Shown: one piece after another, positions 26,419-34,920 of the stretch
Layout: each line of letters begins with the position of its first letter
How positions within the stretch are numbered: the stretch's first letter is position 1
Origin: an uncultured Collinsella sp.
GTDB lineage: Bacteria; Actinomycetota; Coriobacteriia; Coriobacteriales; Coriobacteriaceae
DNA: 44,587 nucleotides
Assembly: GCA_900551815.1 (NCBI GenBank)
Contig: URXE01000008.1
Span: forward strand, 1 to 44,587
Direction of reading: 5' to 3'
The notes under the pieces: model-generated
Database searches by the model: none
Seen by the model: only the letters and a program-made list of their open reading frames with translations
What the model was told of the DNA's origin: nothing
Translations under genes and position numbers: made by a program

Positions 26419-27325
26419 CGCCGGCCTCCTTAGCGCCATCGGCGTTTGAGCCCGCGGCCTCGCGCTTTGCCTTGCGCTCGGCATTGAGCTCGGCGTCGCT
26501 CTCGCGCACCAGTTTGATAATCGCCGCGCAGGCCTCCTCGCCCACCAAGTCGCGAGCACGCACCGTCAGGCGCGTCGCCTCCTGCTTGTCGCCGTCGCCT
26601 GCGGCATCGGTCGCGCACATAATCAGGCAGATGGCAATCTCGGCCGAAGGCGAGGTCGGCACGCCTTGCAGGCTCAGCTCGCCCATCACGTGGTCGTCGC
26701 TCTCATCGGCGGCATCCGGATAGGTGGTATGGATCTTGTTGAGCAGGCGCGTCGTATGCGCATCGCCAGGAGCCAAGCGCAGCGCCAGACGCGCGCAACC
26801 CACGGCCGCCGAGACGTTCTCGGTCTCGGGCTCCAAGAAGTACTGCCCCAGGTTGGCATAGGCGCGGGCGGCGCACTTGCCATCGCTTGCACGCTCCAGC
26901 ACCGAGAACGAGAGCGATGCCCATTCCTGCTTGTCCTCGAGTGCACGGAACAGCTCGGCCAAGTCCAAGCGATAGTTGCAGTTCATGGGGTCCCAACGCA
27001 CGGCCTGCATCAGGGCATTACGAGCGCTCACATAATCCTGCTGGCGAATGTAGGCAAACGCCATGTCAGAGTACAGGCGGTCAAACGGCACCTCGACCTG
27101 GACGAGCTCGCGCGGATCCTTCTCCACGCGGCGATAGGCCAAGCGCTCAAACTTGCTATCGAAGCTAAAGTATTGGCGTTTCTCCTCCGTCTTGCACTCG
27201 GCGTCGATATACTCCTCGGCGAGCTCCACCAGGCGCTCCAACAGCGGCGTCGCCGTGGCCAGGTCGCCCTGCGCCAGATAGTTCTCGGCATACGTGATGT
27301 CTTGCAAGCTGATGGGCAGATCCAT
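26408..27325 (-). CDS. TPR-like repeat protein upstream of smpB
   Basis: 305 residues, soluble and helical, with tetratricopeptide-like helix pairs (AENYLAQGDLATATPLLERL, YIRQQDYVSARNALMQAVRW, the ANLGQYFLEP region, CARLALRLAPGD). The C-terminal tail is Ala/Lys/Glu-rich. No enzyme motif. It probably acts as a protein-protein scaffold; role unknown. ATG after GAGGAG. Its stop codon lies inside the smpB start region, so the two genes form one unit, which hints at a link with translation quality control (inference). Confidence 0.8.
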   Translation of the reverse strand: MDLPISLQDITYAENYLAQGDLATATPLLERLVELAEEYIDAECKTEEKRQYFSFDSKFERLAYRRVEKDPRELVQVEVPFDRLYSDMAFAYIRQQDYVSARNALMQAVRWDPMNCNYRLDLAELFRALEDKQEWASLSFSVLERASDGKCAARAYANLGQYFLEPETENVSAAVGCARLALRLAPGDAHTTRLLNKIHTTYPDAADESDDHVMGELSLQGVPTSPSAEIAICLIMCATDAAGDGDKQEATRLTVRARDLVGEEACAAIIKLVRESDAELNAERKAKREAAGSNADGAKEAGDAQ

Positions 27326-27380
27326 GGCTACTCCTCGATCTGAGCGAAACACGGCAGGCGCCGTAAATACGGTCGATACA

Positions 27381-27412
27381 CAAAACCCGGGTCTCTTGCG
27401 AGGCCCGGGCGT
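27381..27412 (-). terminator. Terminator of the tRNA operon
   Basis: GCCCGGGCCT and AGACCCGGGT flank a short loop on the minus strand, followed by TTTTG; 11 nt beyond the tRNA-Glu 3' end. Confidence 0.8.
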
Positions 27413-27423
27413 TCATTTGTGGG

Positions 27424-27497
27424 TAGCCCGTACCAGATTCGAACTGGTGATCTCCGCCTTGAGAGGGCGGCGTCCTAAACCGCTAGACGAACGGGCC
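27424..27497 (-). tRNA. tRNA-Glu (CTC)
   Basis: Acceptor GGCCCGT pairs with ACGGGCT (one G-U pair). Anticodon stem CCGCC/GGCGG with loop CTCTCAA, anticodon CTC reading GAG. T arm ACCAG-TTCGAAT-CTGGT. The 3' CCA is not encoded (A then CCC). Confidence 0.95.
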
Positions 27498-27514
27498 ATA
27501 TGTAGCAAATGCAA

Positions 27515-27588
27515 TGGCTGGGATGGAGGGAGTCGAACCCCCATTGACGGAACCAGAATCCGCTGTCCTGCCATTAGACGACATCCCA
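27515..27588 (-). tRNA. tRNA-Gln (CTG)
   Basis: Acceptor TGGGATG/CATCCCA, D arm with GTCTAATGGCAGGAC, anticodon stem GCGGA/TCCGT with loop TTCTGGT, anticodon CTG reading CAG, T arm GGGGG-TTCGACT-CCCTC and an encoded 3' CCA. First of two tRNAs in one transcript. Confidence 0.95.
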
Positions 27589-27632
27589 ATGACTGCATTG
27601 CTGCGCTCGGCTGTGCCTTTGCGCAAGAAAGA

Positions 27633-27661
27633 AATATACGGGAAGTCCCGCCATGACGCAA
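27633..27661 (-). promoter_or_regulatory. Promoter of the tRNA-Gln/tRNA-Glu operon
   Basis: Minus strand TTGCGT (-35), 17-bp spacer, TATATT (-10), ending 45 nt upstream of the tRNA-Gln 5' end; the region upstream (beyond 27662) is AT-rich like an UP element. Confidence 0.75.
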
Positions 27662-27864
27662 GCCCCAATTTTGACTTTTTTGAAATTCGGTCAAATTGGC
27701 CTAATTTCGTCCAACCCGTGAAGGACCTGTGAAGCCGACCGCTGTACACGAAGGGCAAAACGCCGCGAACGGTAGCCGTCAACCGTTGGCAGATTCTACC
27801 GCGAAAACGATAGCACCAGGCAACACAATCGAAGTATCAATGATCGCGTAGATATCGAGGCGCC

Positions 27865-28275
27865 ATGGACGAAGAGCTTGATTACCTATGGGAGACCCTG
27901 GGCCTCGAGATCACTGCCGACCTTTGGCCCGAACGGGACAAAATCCATCCCACACTGCGCCCCGCCATCACGGTGATGCAGGCAAACTACCGCCGCGCCT
28001 CATTTTTGATCATGCGGACGTCATGGCATGCGGCGCTCCCCGACCTCAAGCGCATCCAGGCAAGCCTCGTCGAGCTGTCCGGCATGCCGACCGTCATATC
28101 CGAGACGAACCTGGAGCGGCGGCAGCGCGAGCGCCTGCAGCGGCAACGGATTCCGTTTATCTGCCCCGGCATTCAGGCATACCTGCCCTTTATGGACGAA
28201 GAGTACTGGAGCGACACGCCCGACAAGCACGCAAAGATCTACGACCCACACGAATGGGCGCAGCTGAAGGACTGA
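27865..28275 (+). CDS. Hypothetical protein, possibly N-terminal part of a MarR-like regulator family
   Basis: 136 residues, soluble. The stretch RQRIPFICPGIQAYLPFMDE resembles the RIPFIVPxxQ(L/M)YLPFLG segment seen ahead of the helix-turn-helix in a family of MarR-like regulators of Firmicutes and Bifidobacteria (from memory), but no helix-turn-helix follows: the frame ends within 25 residues of that segment. Either a truncated relic or a stand-alone sensing domain. The Shine-Dalgarno is weak (GAGG). It lies alone between the tRNA operon and a block of repeats. Confidence 0.55.
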   Translation: MDEELDYLWETLGLEITADLWPERDKIHPTLRPAITVMQANYRRASFLIMRTSWHAALPDLKRIQASLVELSGMPTVISETNLERRQRERLQRQRIPFICPGIQAYLPFMDEEYWSDTPDKHAKIYDPHEWAQLKD

Positions 28276-28290
28276 CTGGGGCAGGCCCGC

Positions 28291-28478
28291 AACCGGCCAC
28301 TTTGGGAAAGTGCATCCCATTCTGGAAGCGAATTCCGGGGCACAGTTTCCCGTAGAGCCTCCAACCGGAAACCGTGTCCCAGAATCAGCGCTCGAAACGG
28401 GATATCACTTCCGATAGAGCTCTCAACCGGAAAGCACATCCCAGAATCAGCGCTCGAAGCGGGACGCGCTTTCCGCAG
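28291..28478. repeat. Tandem hairpin-forming repeats (about 62-72 bp units)
   Basis: Three degenerate units each begin AACCGG (28291, 28363, 28425) and share TCCCAGAATCAGCGCTCG (units 2 and 3). Within unit 3 GGAAAGCACATCCC pairs with GGGACGCGCTTTCC (two transitions). They fill the gap between the convergent hypothetical gene and ArsC/Spx-like gene and may serve as 3' ends. Confidence 0.75.
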
Positions 28479-28481
28479 CCG

Positions 28482-28841
28482 CTACAGCAACGCCTCGGTC
28501 CAAGCCGCTTCCTTAAAGCCAGGAATCGCAAAGTCATCGCCTACCAGTAGTGGACGCTTAACCAGCATGCCGTCGGTCGCCAGCAGCTCGCAGCATTCCT
28601 GGTCCGTCATACCCGCATCCAGGCGCGCTTTCAGACCCAGCTCTCGATATTTCATGCCCGACGAGTTAAAGAAGCGTCGCGTCGGCAGCCCCGAACGAGC
28701 AATCCAGGTCGCAAGTTCATCAGCCGCGGGATTGTCCGTAACGATATCGCGGTCGATATACTCAACCCCATGCTCGTCCAACCATGCCTTGGCCTTTTTA
28801 CAGGTCGAGCATTTGGGGTATTCAACAAACAGCACTGCCAT
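28482..28841 (-). CDS. ArsC/Spx-family thioredoxin-fold protein
   Basis: 119 residues, the usual family length. N-terminal YPKCSTCKKAKAWL gives a CxxC (Cys11, Cys14) as in Spx/YffB-type members; the late VKRPLLVG segment holds the conserved Arg-Pro. Members are either arsenate-reductase-like thiol enzymes or, in Firmicutes, Spx-type regulators of RNA polymerase; the sequence alone does not decide. No arsenic genes are nearby. GAAGGG precedes the ATG. Its stop codon directly follows the tandem hairpin repeats. Confidence 0.85.
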   Translation of the reverse strand: MAVLFVEYPKCSTCKKAKAWLDEHGVEYIDRDIVTDNPAADELATWIARSGLPTRRFFNSSGMKYRELGLKARLDAGMTDQECCELLATDGMLVKRPLLVGDDFAIPGFKEAAWTEALL

Positions 28842-28963
28842 GGGGATTCCCTTCTTAGAAAAGACAAGTGTCTGGCAAACAGCGCATCGATGGCCATCTG
28901 CGACCGATGCCGATATTGTAACCAGCGCCGACGTACAGGCGGTCGCGGTTTTCCATCTTGAGG

Positions 28964-29539
28964 TTAGCGTCTCGCATGGGCGCCAATGGGACAGGTCGCG
29001 CGCTGAACCAGCGCGGCGGCCAACAGCACCAACAGCATGGCGACAACGTAACCCGCGGCATCGAAGCCCAGGTCGATCATGTCGAAATGACGACCAGGAA
29101 CAAAGATCTTGTGCACTTGGTCACCGACAGAGCAGACGGCGCAAAAGAGTAGAGCGAGTACGTACCGGAATCGCGCGCATGGCAGGCACTCGCCCAGGCA
29201 TGCCGCTGTCGCCGAAGCAAACAGTCCTACAAAGAAGAACTCAACGGTATGTGCGACGCGACGAATGTTGGCACCCATCCACAGACGAACGGGCGCAAGC
29301 GGATCGGGATGAACGGTGGCAGTCGTTGAATCCGCGCCCTCGACGGCATCCCCCGCCTGGGACTCCTGCGCGGCGTCGGGCCGCACGTCCGCAGCCCGTC
29401 CTTCCACCGCACGCGCGGTGGACTCGCTGAGCGACGACGTCTGCTCCACATTTTGCTCCGTCAGTACCCAAATACTTGCCAGCGTCACGACCAGCAGGAC
29501 AACCGAAATCCATCCGACTATGTGCTTCACACGCGCCAA
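28964..29539 (-). CDS. VanZ-family membrane protein
   Basis: 191 residues. An N-terminal helix (WISVVLLVVTLASIWVL) is followed by about 55 residues of Ser/Ala/Asp-rich sequence, then the VanZ core: RRVAHTVEFFFVGL, a middle helix, SVGDQVHKIFVPGRHFDMIDLGFDAAGY and a last helix. The His/Glu and Asp motifs are intact. VanZ-like proteins are linked to low-level teicoplanin resistance, but most are of unknown function. A TTG start is chosen because GGAGG lies 7 nt upstream. The low-complexity insert between helix 1 and the core is longer than usual. Confidence 0.85.
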   Translation of the reverse strand: MARVKHIVGWISVVLLVVTLASIWVLTEQNVEQTSSLSESTARAVEGRAADVRPDAAQESQAGDAVEGADSTTATVHPDPLAPVRLWMGANIRRVAHTVEFFFVGLFASATAACLGECLPCARFRYVLALLFCAVCSVGDQVHKIFVPGRHFDMIDLGFDAAGYVVAMLLVLLAAALVQRATCPIGAHARR

Positions 29540-29625
29540 GGGCTAACCTCCGTCATTTTTTGAGCAGCAGCGAGTGTACCCCCAAATGCAGTTGTCGCCG
29601 TAGCGAAATCCAAAATGTTCGAATC

Positions 29626-29651
29626 GGGGCGCCAAAGGACCGTGGCGCCCC
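29626..29651 (-). terminator. Hairpin at the end of the serine recombinase gene
   Basis: GGGGCGCC pairs perfectly with GGCGCCCC around a 10-nt loop, starting at the stop codon; no good U tract follows, so termination is uncertain. Confidence 0.4.
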
Positions 29652-30256
29652 TACTCCATCTCGCGCATCCAGCGATCGAACGTCCCCACGCATACGCCTA
29701 GCCGCTTTGCCGCCTGACTCCGCGTGATATCACCCGCCTCGTAGGTATCGCGCACCAGCTCGAACTGCGGAGGACAGGGCTTGCGGGGCCGGCCAAAGCG
29801 CACGCCGCGCGCTCGCGCCGCCGCAATGCCCTCGGCTTGGCGCCGGTGAATGTTCTCGCGCTCCACCTGCGCCACATAGCTCAGCAGCTGCAAAACAATA
29901 TCGGCAATCAACGCACTCGTCACGTCCGACCCGCCACAGTCTCTGGCGCGCGTGTCGAGCAATGGCATGTCCAGCACCACGATGGCGGCGCCGAGCTCTT
30001 TGGTTATGCACCGCCATTCCTCGAGGATTTCGCTGTAGTTACGGCCCAGCCGATCAATGGAAAGCACCACCAGCACATCACCGGAATCCAACGCGCACAG
30101 CAGCTCGCGATACCGCGGTCGATCGAAGTCCTTGCCGCTCGCACGATCGGCAAAGATATTCGCCGGTTCCACGCCATAGGCGCCCAACGCATCCAGCTGC
30201 CGATTCAGATTTTGATCACGCGAGCTCACTCGCGCATACCCGTACACCGTTGTCAT
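29651..30256 (-). CDS. Serine recombinase (resolvase/invertase family)
   Basis: 201 residues, the normal length for a small resolvase/invertase. Catalytic domain: YARVSSRDQNLNRQLDAL with the nucleophilic Ser near residue 9-10, the DRASGKDFDRP segment, VLSIDRLGRNY and the long E helix. C-terminal helix-turn-helix after FGRPRKP (ITRSQAAKRLGVCVGTFDRW). Such enzymes invert or resolve DNA at short crossover sites. No transposase, phage gene or invertible promoter is obvious nearby. Start is the ATG at MTTVYG; a TTG ten codons upstream is possible. An AACCTNCCAAAA palindrome sits 20 nt upstream of the start codon. Confidence 0.9.
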   Translation of the reverse strand: MTTVYGYARVSSRDQNLNRQLDALGAYGVEPANIFADRASGKDFDRPRYRELLCALDSGDVLVVLSIDRLGRNYSEILEEWRCITKELGAAIVVLDMPLLDTRARDCGGSDVTSALIADIVLQLLSYVAQVERENIHRRQAEGIAAARARGVRFGRPRKPCPPQFELVRDTYEAGDITRSQAAKRLGVCVGTFDRWMREME

Positions 30257-30275
30257 CTCATCCCCGCTCTCTCGT

Positions 30276-30314
30276 AAACCTCCCAAAAGGGAACAGGTTT
30301 ATTTTGGTAGGTTT
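30276..30314. repeat. AACCTNCCAAAA palindrome, copy 1
   Basis: AAACCTCCCAAAA and TTTTGGTAGGTTT (one mismatch) around a 13-nt loop, GGGAACAGGTTTA. The loop is nearly identical to the second copy near 43.7 kb, so the whole 39-bp element is conserved. Confidence 0.8.
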
Positions 30315-30375
30315 TATCTCCCCTACAGCAGGCGGAAGACGCAAGCGCGCGAGCGGCAAGACGATTGATGCGCCA

Positions 30376-30403
30376 CAAAAAAGGCGGCCCCAAAAGACCG
30401 CCC
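30376..30403 (-). terminator. Terminator of rnr
   Basis: Minus strand GGCGGTC and GGCCGCC stem followed by TTTTTTG, about 30 nt after the rnr stop codon. Confidence 0.75.
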
Positions 30404-30430
30404 CGTTCTCTATCAATCACCAAATTCCGG

Positions 30431-32566
30431 CTAATGAATAAGCCTGAAATCCAAGTGCCCGCGCGTGGTGTTGACGCGCGAGACCTCGATGATCACGCGC
30501 TGCCCCAGCTCATAGCGAGTCCCCGTATCGGCGCCCGTGAGCGTGAGCGCGTCCTCATCAAACTCGAACCACTCGTTGCCCAGGCTCTTGATCGAAACCA
30601 AACCCTCAACCTGTGTCAGATCCAGGCGCACAAAGAGGCCCATGCTGCTGACCCACGAGATCGTTCCGGCGTAGCGCTCACCCAGGCGGTCCTCGTAGTA
30701 CTGGGCGATCTTGATCTTTTGCGTCGCATGGCTGGCGGCGTCGGCCGCACGCTCGGCATCGCTGCACGCGCGGCAGATTTGCGGCAGGATGCGCGGCAGG
30801 GACTCGCGGCCCTTACCGATCAGCCGCGGCGTACGCACCAAGGCGTCCTTGCCGCCCAGCCGCTCGTAGGCCAACTGCAGCTTGAGCACGCGATGCACCA
30901 CCAGGTCGGGATAGCGGCGAATGGGACTCGTAAAGTGGCAATAGCACGGCGCGGCGAGCGCAAAGTGGCCCTCGTTGCGAGGCTTATACAGCGCACGCTG
31001 CATGCTGCGCAGCAGCAACGTGTTGACGAGCGGCGCGTTGGCCGTACCGGCTGCGGCATCAACCGCCGCCTGCAGCTCGTCGGGGCTTCCCAGAGCAATG
31101 CCTGCCGCGCGACGGTCATCGATGATGCCCAGCTGTGCCAGCGCCACGGCGGCACCGTGCAGGCTGTCGGGACTGGGGTCGTCGTGCACGCGATAGCAGG
31201 CCTCGATATCGCGGTCGGCCAGCCACTCCGCCACGCACTCGTTGGCCAGCAGCATGGCTTCCTCAATCAGCGACGTGGCGCACGAGCGCTCACGGGCCAC
31301 GATTTGCACGGGCACACCGTCCTCGTCCAACAGCGCACGGATCTCGGCCGTGTCAAAGTCGACCGAACCGCGCGCGCGACGAATACGGCGGCGAAGCTCG
31401 GCGAGCTCGTTGGCAGCTACGAGGAAATCCCCCAGGTCGACGTTGTAGCCGCGAGCGGTTTTCTCGCACGCAAGCCCGCGCTCGAGCGCTTCCTCGCGCG
31501 AGGCTTCAACCGCGGCAACATCCTCGGCAGCACCCTCCAGCACCGAATACTCCACCGCACCGGCACGCACCAGCAGCGCCTCGGCACCGTCGTAGTCCAT
31601 GCGCACGCGCGAGCGGATCACGCTGGGATAGGGGTCGTAATGGCGCACGCGACCCTGCGCGTCGAGCTCAATGTCGACGGTAAACGCCAAGCGGTCCTCG
31701 TCGGGACGCAGCGAGCACAAATCGTTCGACAGGCGCTCGGGCAACATGGGCAGCACGCGATCGGCAAGATACACCGACGTCGTGCGATGGCGGGCTTCCA
31801 GATCGATATGTCCGTCCCAGGCAACATAGTGCGAAACGTCGGCAATATGGACACCCAGCTTGTATCCACCCTCGGGCGTGCGCTCCAGCGAGATGGCGTC
31901 GTCAAAGTCGCGCGCGTCGACCGGGTCAATCGTAATGACAAAGCGGTCGCGCAGGTCTCGGCGGAGCGGGTCCTTAAGCGCCGAGGCTACATCGAGCGAA
32001 AGTGCCTCGGCCTCGGCTAGCGCGGCCTCGGGATACGTATCGGTATAGCCATAGCGCGCCATCACATACTGAACGCCCAAATCGGGCGCATCATCGCCGC
32101 CAATACGGCGCTCAATCGTCACGGTGCCCGATTCCAGGCGCGTCGGATACGTCAGAATGCGTGCGACGACCGCATCACCCGGATGAACGCCCAAGCGCTG
32201 CGCCGAGGTGTCCTCCGGCAGAATAAAGAAATCGGCCTTAAGGCGAGAATCGAGCGGCTCGATCACCCCGAGCGGGCCGGCGGTCTGGTACGTGCCCACC
32301 ACACTAATGGCTGCACGCTCGACGACGCCCTCGATTACGGCGCGTCGCTCGCCATGCGGGCTGTTCTTAATGCTCACGGCAACGGTATCGCCGTCCATAA
32401 TCTCGCGCTTACCGCGGCCCATGACCTTGTAGTCGCCGTTTTCGGTTACAACGTAGGCGCTATGCTCATGGAGCTGCACGCGTCCGGTCAGACTCGGGCG
32501 ACGCTCGCTGCGTACCGGCCCGCGCTTATTGCGAGCTCCACGCTTATGCTTGTTATTGCGCCCCAT
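30431..32566 (-). CDS. rnr: Ribonuclease R
   Basis: 711 residues. RNase II/R-family 3'-5' exoribonuclease: basic N terminus, cold-shock-type RNA-binding domains, the catalytic RNB domain with DARDFDDAISL (metal-binding aspartates) and HIADVSHYV, and a C-terminal S1 domain (GTISWVSSMGLFVRLD). Degrades structured RNA and works with tmRNA/SmpB in clearing stalled mRNA. TAAGGAGG before the ATG. No partner directly downstream; smpB is 4 kb away on the same strand. Confidence 0.95.
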   Translation of the reverse strand: MGRNNKHKRGARNKRGPVRSERRPSLTGRVQLHEHSAYVVTENGDYKVMGRGKREIMDGDTVAVSIKNSPHGERRAVIEGVVERAAISVVGTYQTAGPLGVIEPLDSRLKADFFILPEDTSAQRLGVHPGDAVVARILTYPTRLESGTVTIERRIGGDDAPDLGVQYVMARYGYTDTYPEAALAEAEALSLDVASALKDPLRRDLRDRFVITIDPVDARDFDDAISLERTPEGGYKLGVHIADVSHYVAWDGHIDLEARHRTTSVYLADRVLPMLPERLSNDLCSLRPDEDRLAFTVDIELDAQGRVRHYDPYPSVIRSRVRMDYDGAEALLVRAGAVEYSVLEGAAEDVAAVEASREEALERGLACEKTARGYNVDLGDFLVAANELAELRRRIRRARGSVDFDTAEIRALLDEDGVPVQIVARERSCATSLIEEAMLLANECVAEWLADRDIEACYRVHDDPSPDSLHGAAVALAQLGIIDDRRAAGIALGSPDELQAAVDAAAGTANAPLVNTLLLRSMQRALYKPRNEGHFALAAPCYCHFTSPIRRYPDLVVHRVLKLQLAYERLGGKDALVRTPRLIGKGRESLPRILPQICRACSDAERAADAASHATQKIKIAQYYEDRLGERYAGTISWVSSMGLFVRLDLTQVEGLVSIKSLGNEWFEFDEDALTLTGADTGTRYELGQRVIIEVSRVNTTRGHLDFRLIH

Positions 32567-32630
32567 GGCGCCTCCTTACTATCGATGGCCGTTTACACCC
32601 CAAGAGTCTACCCAAATGACCCCTAGGGGA

Positions 32631-32664
32631 CAAAAAACGGGCCGCCCCAAAAGAGACGACCCGT
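32631..32664 (-). terminator. Terminator of ftsEX
   Basis: Minus strand ACGGGTCG and CGGCCCGT stem, followed by TTTTTTG; 25-60 nt after the ftsX stop codon. Confidence 0.8.
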
Positions 32665-32688
32665 TGAAGGAACGAATTCCAAGCACGC

Positions 32689-33609
32689 CTACACGCGCAG
32701 ATAGCGGCGCATGGCGATGGCGGAACCAAAGAGACCGATAATGACGCCGACCAAAATCAGCGCGGCGTAGGTCACCAGGTAGTACTGCATCGGCAGCGCA
32801 AACGACATCCAGCCGATGCTCTCCTGCAGACGCGGAACCATCAGGTTACGCAGCAGCTCCAGCACGCCGATGGAAAGCAGCGAGCCCAAAATGGCCTGCA
32901 GCACGCCCTCGGTAATGAACGGCCCGCGAATAAAGCCGTTGCTTGCGCCCACCAGACGCATGATCGCGATCTCACGACGACGCGCCGTAATGGACAGGCG
33001 AATCGTGTTGTTAATGAAAATGAACGCGATAAAGGTCAGCAGGCCGACGAGCACCACAGCGGCGATACGGATGTAGTTCGTCACCTGGAACAGGCGGCTC
33101 ACTTCCTCCTGGCCGTACAGAACGCTCGCGTTAACGTCGCCGTCGTCCGCGATCTTCTGAAAATCGGCATTCTTCTTGAGCTTCTGGGCAGTGCTCTCGA
33201 CCATTGACGGATCGTCCATCTCGATGGCAAACGAAGCCGGCAGCGGGTTCTGACCGTCGAGCGCGCTCATGGTAGCGTCGGCGTTACCCGACATCTTGCT
33301 CGTGTACTCGGCCAGCGCGTCGTCCTTGTCCTTGTACGTCACGGACTTGACGTTGCTCCACGTCTTGAGCTCGGCCTCAAAGGCCTGAACATCTGCCTGG
33401 TCGGCGTCATCGCTAATAAAGGCGTTGATGACAACCTGATCCTCGACGGTGCCGATCACGGAGTTCAGCATCGCGGAACCCATAATGAACAGGCCGATGA
33501 TAAACAGCGAAAGGAAAATCGTGATGACGGCGCCGAGCGAGGTGGTCCAGTTACGGAAGAAGTGGCTGATTGCCTCTTTGAGCGAGTAGCCCACGTTAGT
33601 TGGTGCCAT
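32689..33609 (-). CDS. ftsX: Cell-division protein FtsX
   Basis: 306 residues, four membrane helices (about 20-45, then three near residues 180-300) with a 130-residue extracellular domain between helices 1 and 2, as in FtsX proteins that pass FtsE ATPase action to cell-wall hydrolases. Recognisable: SLKEAISHFFRNWTTSL at the N terminus, INNTIRLSITARRREIAIMR ahead of the later helices. Its ATG lies 14 nt inside the 3' end of ftsE, so the two are translationally coupled. Confidence 0.93.
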   Translation of the reverse strand: MAPTNVGYSLKEAISHFFRNWTTSLGAVITIFLSLFIIGLFIMGSAMLNSVIGTVEDQVVINAFISDDADQADVQAFEAELKTWSNVKSVTYKDKDDALAEYTSKMSGNADATMSALDGQNPLPASFAIEMDDPSMVESTAQKLKKNADFQKIADDGDVNASVLYGQEEVSRLFQVTNYIRIAAVVLVGLLTFIAFIFINNTIRLSITARRREIAIMRLVGASNGFIRGPFITEGVLQAILGSLLSIGVLELLRNLMVPRLQESIGWMSFALPMQYYLVTYAALILVGVIIGLFGSAIAMRRYLRV

Positions 33610-34816
33610 AGTTGCCGTAACCTCCCCTCTCCTGGTCGCGGATTACGTGGCCGCCCTCGAGGGCGATCACGCGACGGTGCATGCTATCGACCATCTCGCG
33701 GTCGTGCGTAGCGACGATCACGGTGGTACCGGTGCGGTTAATGCGCTCGAGCAGCTTCATGATGCCCAGCGAAATCGCCGGGTCGAGGTTGCCCGTGGGC
33801 TCGTCGCAAATCAGCAGCGGCGGGCGGTTGACCATAGCGCGGGCAACGGCCACGCGCTGCTGCTCGCCACCGGAAAGCTGATCGGGCAGCGAGTCCATCT
33901 GGTCGGCCAGACCGACCAGACGCAGCACCTCGGGGACCTGGCTGCGAATGACGCCCTTGGGCTTGCCGATGCACTGCAGGGCAAACGCCACGTTTTCGTA
34001 GGCGGTCTTTTGCGGCAGGAGCTTAAAGTCCTGGAACACGGCGCCAATCTGACGACGCAGGAACGGAACCTTGCGGTTCTTGATCTTCATGAGATCCTGG
34101 CCGGCGACCAAAATGCGACCGCTTGTGGGCTTGACGTCGCGGTTGAGCGTCGACAACAGCGTGGTCTTACCCGAGCCGGAGTGACCGACCAAAAAGACGA
34201 ACTCGCCCGGATAGATCTCGATGTTGATGTCGTCGAGTGCGGGCTTGTTGGGCTGCGCCGGGTAGATCTTGGTGACGTGCTCCATAAGGATGACGGGCTC
34301 GACACCGGCCTGCTTGGCCATCTTTTTGCGGCTGGCCTGCGGGTCGATGGGCGCAAACACCGACGTGAAGTCGGGATTGTTGAGCGCGTTGTCGAGGCTT
34401 GCGACCTCGGCGGCCTGATCGCGCTCGACCACGGGAGCCGCAGGCTGCGTGGGGTCGGGAATGCCGGCAAAAAGACCGGACTGCGCGGGCTGCGGCGCGG
34501 GAGCCGCAGGGGCCATGGGATCGGGGATGCCGGCTATGGTGGGCTGCGGAGTGGCAGCGCTCGTCTGAGGCTGAGCCACGCGGGCGGTCACCGCCTGAAC
34601 GGGCTCAAAGCCCGCCGTGCCGGAAAGCGCAACATCGTTGTTGGGGTTGTAGGCAAAGGGATCTGCCGCCGGCTGTGCCTGATCTGCCGGCTGTGCGGGG
34701 ATCGGGCTAAACAGCTGATCCTCTGAATCCGGAGTGGCGAAACGACTGCCCGCGACGCTCGGCTGCGTCTTGGGGGCATCATCGCCCGCACCGGAGGTAC
34801 GGAAGTGGTTACCCAC
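33596..34816 (-). CDS. ftsE: Cell-division ABC ATPase FtsE with long N-terminal extension
   Basis: 406 residues, about 175 more than the usual FtsE. Residues 1-165 are Pro/Ala/Gln-rich and probably disordered, with AGIPDP occurring twice. The ATPase core from about residue 172 has Walker A GHSGSGKTT, the Q-loop VFQDFKLLP, signature LSGGEQQRVA, Walker B LLICDEPTGNLDP and the switch His in ATHDRE. A GTG start is chosen because AAGGAGC precedes it at good spacing; an internal ATG (MAKQAG, residue 166) would give a normal-sized FtsE but lacks an evident Shine-Dalgarno. Confidence 0.9.
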   Translation of the reverse strand: MGNHFRTSGAGDDAPKTQPSVAGSRFATPDSEDQLFSPIPAQPADQAQPAADPFAYNPNNDVALSGTAGFEPVQAVTARVAQPQTSAATPQPTIAGIPDPMAPAAPAPQPAQSGLFAGIPDPTQPAAPVVERDQAAEVASLDNALNNPDFTSVFAPIDPQASRKKMAKQAGVEPVILMEHVTKIYPAQPNKPALDDINIEIYPGEFVFLVGHSGSGKTTLLSTLNRDVKPTSGRILVAGQDLMKIKNRKVPFLRRQIGAVFQDFKLLPQKTAYENVAFALQCIGKPKGVIRSQVPEVLRLVGLADQMDSLPDQLSGGEQQRVAVARAMVNRPPLLICDEPTGNLDPAISLGIMKLLERINRTGTTVIVATHDREMVDSMHRRVIALEGGHVIRDQERGGYGNYGTN

Positions 34817-34920
34817 TGGTGCTCCTTATCGTCGTGCGTTTAAACTACATGAGCGCTTTGTATTTTAGCAGGATTGCCTTTGCTGCACATAAGAAGCATG
34901 GCGGGCTTTGGGATCTGTCC

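Noticed and set aside
27413..27694. Open frames across the tRNA genes
   Set aside because: They run through two well-formed tRNAs and their promoter.
30365..32020. 551-codon plus-strand open frame over rnr
   Set aside because: Antisense to a complete RNase R gene and starting in its terminator.
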